DNA from: DATARH01 sp050246595 | Lineage (GTDB): Bacteria > Pseudomonadota > Alphaproteobacteria > ATCC43930 > CGMCC-115725 | Length of the DNA: 64,000 bases | NCBI GenBank assembly: GCA_050246595.1 | Contig: JBFWVT010000011.1 | Location: forward strand, 1 to 64,000 | Direction of reading: 5' to 3' | Part shown: positions 60,088-64,000 of the stretch, in pieces | Layout of the letters: each line of letters starts with the position of its first letter | How positions within the stretch are numbered: position 1 is the stretch's first letter | The notes under the pieces: generated by a model | What the model was told of the DNA's origin: nothing | The model's database searches: none | Seen by the model: the letters and a program-made list of their open reading frames with translations, nothing else | Program-made: the position numbers and the translations under genes

Positions 60088-61713
60088 TCACTCCAGCCCG
60101 GCGCGGCGGAACCCGTCGAGATAGTGCTCGCGATCGCGTGCCTCCCGGATCGGCATCCGGGTGGCGAGCCAGGCGAGCGAGAGGTTGGGCTGCGCCCGGC
60201 GGCATGCGTCGAGCGCCGTCCTGGCTGCGTCGGCCGACCCGGCCATCCCCGCCGCCGCGGTCAGGACGCGGTGGGCGCCGACAAAATCGCCGCGCTGGCG
60301 CAAGGACTCGCGCGCCAGCCGCATTGCTTCGTCGTAATCGCCGCCGAGAAATCGGGCATAGGCGGCGATCCCCATATAGACGGCCGAAAACGGGTCGCGC
60401 GGGCTGAGCCGCAGCGCGTGCCGGGCGGAGGCGTCGGCCTCCCGCCAGCGCCCGCTATAGGACAGCGACAGACCGTAATACCCGTGCGCCAGGGCGAAAT
60501 TCGGATTGAGCCGCAGCGCCGTCTCGAATTCGGCCAGCGAGTCGTCGAACCGGCGCTGGAACAGGTAGACATGGCCGAGCGCGCTGTGCGCCCAGGCGTC
60601 CTCGCCGTCGGCGATGATGGCGGCGCGGGCGGCGCGCTCGGCATTCGGCATCGCCGCATCCATGTCGATCCAGCCCATATGGGCGGTAAAGGCGTAGCTG
60701 CTCGCCAGGACCCCGAGCGCCTGACCGTAACCGGGGTCGATCGCGATCGCCTTTTCCAGCAGCGCCTGCGCGACCAGGTGATCCGCGCGGGTCACGCGCC
60801 AATAGTGCGACAGCGCCCGCATCACGAGGTCCCAGGCGTCCAGATTGTCCGGCGATTTGCGCCGCGCCCGGAAACTCTCGGCGGCGTAGAGTTGCGGCTC
60901 GATGCTGGCGACAATGTTCTCGGTGATCTCGTCCTGCACCGCGAACACGTCGGTCAGCGCCCGGTCGTAGCGCTCGGCCCAGATGTGGCTGCCGGTCGTC
61001 ACGTCGTTGAGCTGCGCCGTGATCCGCACGCGGTCGCCGCTCTTGCGCACGCTGCCCTCGACGACGTAGCGGACCCCGAGTTCCGCCGCGACCTGTCCGA
61101 TGTGGACCGGTCTGCCCTTGTAGACAAACGACGAGTTGCGCGCGATCACAAAGAACCAGCGCAGCTTCGACAGCGCGGTGATGATGTCCTCGCTGATCCC
61201 GTCGGAAAAATACTCCTGCTCCGCCTCGCCGCTGATATTCGCGAACGGCAGGACGGCGATGGCAGGCCGCTCCGGAGCCGGGATATCGGAGGCGTGAGCG
61301 CCGGCAATATCCGGAGCGGGTTGCCCGGTCCCGCTCTCTCCTCGATCGTCGCGCACCGTCCCGACAAAGCGGAACCCCTTGCGCGCCACGGTGCGGATCA
61401 GCCGCTGCGCGTCGCCGCTGTCGTCGAGGGCGCGGCGGGCCGCGTTGATGCGGCTGGTCAAGGTCGATTCCGAGACGATCCTGCCGTTCCACACCGCATC
61501 GAGCAGATCGTCCTTTGTGACCACCCGCTCGCGGTGTCGTACCAGATATTCGATCAGATCGAAGACCTGCGGTTCGACGGCGATCGGCACGCCCGCGCGA
61601 CGCAGCTCGCGGCGGTCCGGGTCGAGCACGAAATCTTCGAACTGGAGCGGCAAGGTGGCGCCGGCAAAAGTTCGCGGCGTCGCCCGACGCCGCGTCAGGC
61701 GATAATCAAGCAC
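60088..61713 (-). CDS. Winged-helix/TPR transcriptional regulator (CadC-like with adenylate-cyclase-type domain)
   Basis: A 541-residue regulator. An OmpR/CadC-type winged helix covers about 25-115 (FDLIEYLVRHRERVVTKDDLLDAVW, ESTLTSRINAARRAL). It is followed by a domain starting IAVLPFANISGEAEQEYFSDG that is seen in many such regulators, and TPR-like repeats from about 285 to 500. No membrane segment is present, unlike CadC. It is divergent from a methyltransferase gene 96 bases away and may control it. The GTG at 61713 is used; a TTG at 61653 is possible. Confidence 0.85.
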   Translation of the reverse strand: MLDYRLTRRRATPRTFAGATLPLQFEDFVLDPDRRELRRAGVPIAVEPQVFDLIEYLVRHRERVVTKDDLLDAVWNGRIVSESTLTSRINAARRALDDSGDAQRLIRTVARKGFRFVGTVRDDRGESGTGQPAPDIAGAHASDIPAPERPAIAVLPFANISGEAEQEYFSDGISEDIITALSKLRWFFVIARNSSFVYKGRPVHIGQVAAELGVRYVVEGSVRKSGDRVRITAQLNDVTTGSHIWAERYDRALTDVFAVQDEITENIVASIEPQLYAAESFRARRKSPDNLDAWDLVMRALSHYWRVTRADHLVAQALLEKAIAIDPGYGQALGVLASSYAFTAHMGWIDMDAAMPNAERAARAAIIADGEDAWAHSALGHVYLFQRRFDDSLAEFETALRLNPNFALAHGYYGLSLSYSGRWREADASARHALRLSPRDPFSAVYMGIAAYARFLGGDYDEAMRLARESLRQRGDFVGAHRVLTAAAGMAGSADAARTALDACRRAQPNLSLAWLATRMPIREARDREHYLDGFRRAGLE

Positions 61714-61809
61714 AACTCACGGCGAAATCAAGCCGCTCTCAAAGCCAAACGGCCGCGTCCGCCGCATCCTCCCGGTCGCTGCACACGCAGACACGCCAAG
61801 GAGGAAGCA

Positions 61810-62652
61810 ATGTCGATGACGAACACACAAACCGCCGCCGGCCGGGCGCAACCCGATCTCGCCGCGGTCAAGACCCGCCAGCAGGCCGCCTGGTCATCCG
61901 GCGATTACGCCGTCGTTGGAACGACGCTGCAAATCGTCGGCGAGCAGCTTTGCGAGACGCTCGATCTGCGGCCCGGCAGCACGGTGCTCGATGTCGCTTC
62001 CGGCAACGGCAACGCCACCTTGGCGGCGGCCCGCCGCTGGTGCGAGGTGACATCGACCGATTACGTCCCGGCGCTGCTGCGTCGCGGGCGGGAACGCGCC
62101 GCGGCGGAGGGCTTGAACATTGAATTCCGCGAGGCCGATGCCGAGGCGCTGCCGTTCCCCGATGCGAGCTTTGACGTGGTGATGTCGACGTTTGGCGTGA
62201 TGTTCACCCCGGACCAGGACAAGGCTGCCGCCGAGATGCTGCGGGTCTGCAAACCGGGCGGGATGATCGGTCTCGCGAGCTGGACCCCGGACGGGTTTAT
62301 CGGCCAGTTGTTCAAGATTCTCGGCAAACACATCGCGCCGCCGGCCGGGGTCAAATCGCCCGCGCTCTGGGGCACGCGCGGCCGGCTCGACGAATTGTTC
62401 GGCGCGCACGCCGCGAGCATCGGCGCCGAGCCGCGGATGTTCGTCTTCCGCTACCGCTCGCCGCAGCACTGGATCGACGTGTTCAAGACGTATTACGGGC
62501 CGATGCTGAAGGCGTTCGAGGCGCTCGGCCCGGAGGCGGGAGCTGATTTGACGCGCGATGTCGAAGCGCTGATCGGCGAGTTCAACCGGGCGCGGGACGG
62601 CACGATGGCGGTTCGCGGCGAATATCTCGAAGCAATCATCGCGAAGAAGTGA
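61810..62652 (+). CDS. SAM-dependent methyltransferase (class I)
   Basis: A 280-residue class I methyltransferase. Motif I is VLDVASGNGNATLAAA (about 59-74), followed by FREADAEALPFPDASFDVVMSTFG and LRVCKPGGMIGLASW. The similarity is to the UbiE/COQ5-like and related small-molecule methylases, with a C-terminal helical part. AAGGAGG stands 7 bases before the ATG. Substrate unknown. It is divergent from the winged-helix/TPR regulator, a common arrangement for regulator and target. Confidence 0.85.
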   Translation: MSMTNTQTAAGRAQPDLAAVKTRQQAAWSSGDYAVVGTTLQIVGEQLCETLDLRPGSTVLDVASGNGNATLAAARRWCEVTSTDYVPALLRRGRERAAAEGLNIEFREADAEALPFPDASFDVVMSTFGVMFTPDQDKAAAEMLRVCKPGGMIGLASWTPDGFIGQLFKILGKHIAPPAGVKSPALWGTRGRLDELFGAHAASIGAEPRMFVFRYRSPQHWIDVFKTYYGPMLKAFEALGPEAGADLTRDVEALIGEFNRARDGTMAVRGEYLEAIIAKK

Positions 62653-62757
62653 GCGCGGCGGCGGCCGGGATGCAGTTTTTTGGTCGGGGAAATCAGCCTT
62701 CCGGATAAGCCGCAGACTTGTACCAGCGGTCCGAAACCGGGCTCCATCCTGCAGCGC

Positions 62758-62846
62758 ACCCCCACCCTAACCCTCCTCCGCAAGCGGGGGAGGGGAAACT
62801 CCTATCACTCGATGCGTCGGTCGAACATAACCCCCCCCCCCCCCCC
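62758..62846. repeat. CCCTCCTCCGC hairpin and a 16-base poly-C tract
   Basis: CCCTCCTCCGC/GCGGGGGAGGG at 62771-62794 repeats the hairpin type seen at 54852. It is followed by an uninterrupted run of 16 cytosines at 62831-62846 and then CCCCGGATCAAGTCCGGGG. The exact run length may be a sequencing or assembly artefact. Confidence 0.6.
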
Positions 62847-62962
62847 GCAACCCCCGGATCAAGTCCGGGGAGGGGCGGGTGGTGGCATCGGTCAGTGGCG
62901 CGGGCGGTTGGCATTACCCCATCCCGAGGCGTCTGTTTGCGAGCCGGAAACCGCGCCGCCGA

Positions 62963-64000
62963 TTACCGCTGCACCCATTGCTGAAGACAGCGGAACGTGC
63001 CGCGCAGGGTGGCGGCGGAGGTGAAGTTCGCGGGGGTGACCGGTGCCGCGCCGGTCGCGCCCGTCTGCTTGATGTCGAGCGTGCCGGAACCGCCGGCCGC
63101 CCGCACATAAAGAGCGCCGGTCAGCCCCGTCATGTTCGCCGCATCAACGAGCGCCACCCCGCTCTCCGCCGGAGTGGCCGAGCAGGGGACCGCCGGCTGT
63201 CCGGTGATCGCGGCGTCGCCCTTCTGCGCCGGCAGCGCGCCGTTCAGCGCGAGCGAGAAATCGAGGTTCTGATACGGCCATTCGGTCATGTACCGCCCGT
63301 GCCGCGCGCCGTAGGCGAGACCGGTGCCGTTGCCGCCAAACGCCAGAGCCGGAATCCACAAACCCTGGCTGTAGGTAAAAGGCGAGCCGGCGGCAAACAC
63401 GGGCCGACCGCCGACCACGAGCGAATCCAGAGCGGTCCGCTGGTTCTGCGGGAACAGGTCGAGGCGGGGCATGTTGCCGCCGGTGAACACCTTCCGGCCC
63501 GCGCCCTGGTATATCCACAGCTCGCCCAGCACGCCCGGCGCGTCGCAGGCGGTCCCGCAGGTGCTGAACATGCCCGTGAACTGGACATCGCCCACCCCCT
63601 CAAGGCTCGCCTGGACCCACGGGCTGGGATCGGGGCGGATCTGCATGCCGACAAACGAGGTGACGCCGGCCCTGCCGTTATCGTTCAGAAATGTCGCGGT
63701 GCCGCCGCCCTGCCCGCCGATAAACGAGGCGCCGACCGGGTTGCCGGTAAGTTCGATGCAGACCCGTTCCGGGTCCCTCCACGTATCGCAGGAAGCCATC
63801 GAGAATTCGGGCCACACCGCCCCCGAGCCGATCACAAACCCCTTTTTCCAACCAAAATTGAAGACGTTGGTGAACTTGCTTTCCTCGCCGTTTGTGTAGG
63901 AGATAAAGGTTTCGAGCGGTTCCATCGAGGGGCGGAACTCGACCGTGCCGCCGCTTGTGTAAGCGCCCGGATCGGCGAAGGTCAGCGGGACGCGCGCTCC
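62963..64000 (-). CDS. Hypothetical protein, 5' end outside the window
   Basis: The open frame continues to base 64000 without a stop, so only the C-terminal 345 residues are visible. An internal Met at 63925 could be taken as the start, but 25 upstream codons in frame (reading ...PLTFADPGAYTSGGTVEF...) are also open, so the gene is most likely truncated. The visible part is beta-rich with Gly/Thr/Asn and cysteines (MASCDTWRDPERVCIEL, STCGTACDAPG) and a C-terminal repeat-like TPANFTSAATLRGTFRC. No family is recognised; secretion is plausible. Confidence 0.6.
   Translation of the reverse strand, partial: GARVPLTFADPGAYTSGGTVEFRPSMEPLETFISYTNGEESKFTNVFNFGWKKGFVIGSGAVWPEFSMASCDTWRDPERVCIELTGNPVGASFIGGQGGGTATFLNDNGRAGVTSFVGMQIRPDPSPWVQASLEGVGDVQFTGMFSTCGTACDAPGVLGELWIYQGAGRKVFTGGNMPRLDLFPQNQRTALDSLVVGGRPVFAAGSPFTYSQGLWIPALAFGGNGTGLAYGARHGRYMTEWPYQNLDFSLALNGALPAQKGDAAITGQPAVPCSATPAESGVALVDAANMTGLTGALYVRAAGGSGTLDIKQTGATGAAPVTPANFTSAATLRGTFRCLQQWVQR

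Overview
The window is a chromosomal piece of a high-GC alphaproteobacterium. This rests on gene content: an rpmI-rplT-pheS-pheT cluster, a long two-domain dCTP deaminase, DUF1491, DUF1640-type coiled-coil and DUF3775 proteins, TRAP transport and TadE/TadG pilins. The genus is not resolved; a Rhodospirillales-like or deep-branching lineage is a guess. Most of the window is densely packed metabolic genes with few regulators. No rRNA, CRISPR array, integrase or transposase gene was seen. One tRNA, tRNA-Gln(UUG), is present.

Layout. 0-3 kb: an aryl-CoA ligase divergent from a lipid kinase. 3.3-6.3 kb: a large single-chain restriction-modification enzyme whose middle is visibly AT-richer than its ends. 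6.6-14.5 kb: scattered catabolic and detoxification enzymes (BKACE, alpha/beta hydrolase, PLP dehydratase, two glutathione transferases, 3-hydroxyacyl-CoA dehydrogenase, secondary alcohol dehydrogenase). 14.5-18 kb: mutL, a DMT exporter, dienelactone hydrolase. 18-20.5 kb: three Tad-type minor pilin genes. 20.6-23.8 kb: VOC protein, DUF488, a TauD-like dioxygenase, two decayed acyl-CoA dehydrogenase fragments and the tRNA.

24.0-31.4 kb is the most coherent metabolic unit. Six same-strand genes, several overlapping by 4 bases, encode a three-subunit molybdenum hydroxylase, an acyl-CoA ligase, an MDR reductase and a protein like 4,5-dihydroxyphthalate decarboxylase or a periplasmic-binding fold. 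It looks like an operon for activating and oxidising an organic (possibly aromatic or alicyclic) acid of unknown identity. 31.4-37.7 kb: ZIP transporter, cupin, small stress or membrane proteins, an LLM oxidoreductase, EcsC and an ACMSD-like amidohydrolase. 38.1-42.4 kb: ribosomal proteins L35 and L20 and both PheRS subunits, with a terminator-like hairpin directly before pheS. 42.5-45.8 kb: GNAT, mercaptopyruvate sulfurtransferase, AlaX editing protein and cysteine synthase.

46.1-49.4 kb is a compositionally distinct cassette of three secreted proteins (phage-type lysozyme, HExxH peptidase, triple CVNH lectin-like protein), probably acquired. 49.5-54.5 kb: dCTP deaminase, Nudix hydrolase, DUF1491, and a small ACP / fatty acyl-AMP ligase / lipoprotein unit. 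54.9-59.9 kb: an N-acyl-D-amino-acid deacylase-like hydrolase and a complete TRAP transporter. 60-64 kb: a winged-helix/TPR regulator divergent from a methyltransferase, and a protein cut by the window edge.

The most unusual non-coding content is a family of three MITE-like elements (21285-21461, 37767-37994, 54567-54831). They share terminal inverted repeats but carry different palindromic cores, and relatives of those cores occur on their own elsewhere in the window. This family and the Mo-hydroxylase operon are the best candidates for something undescribed.
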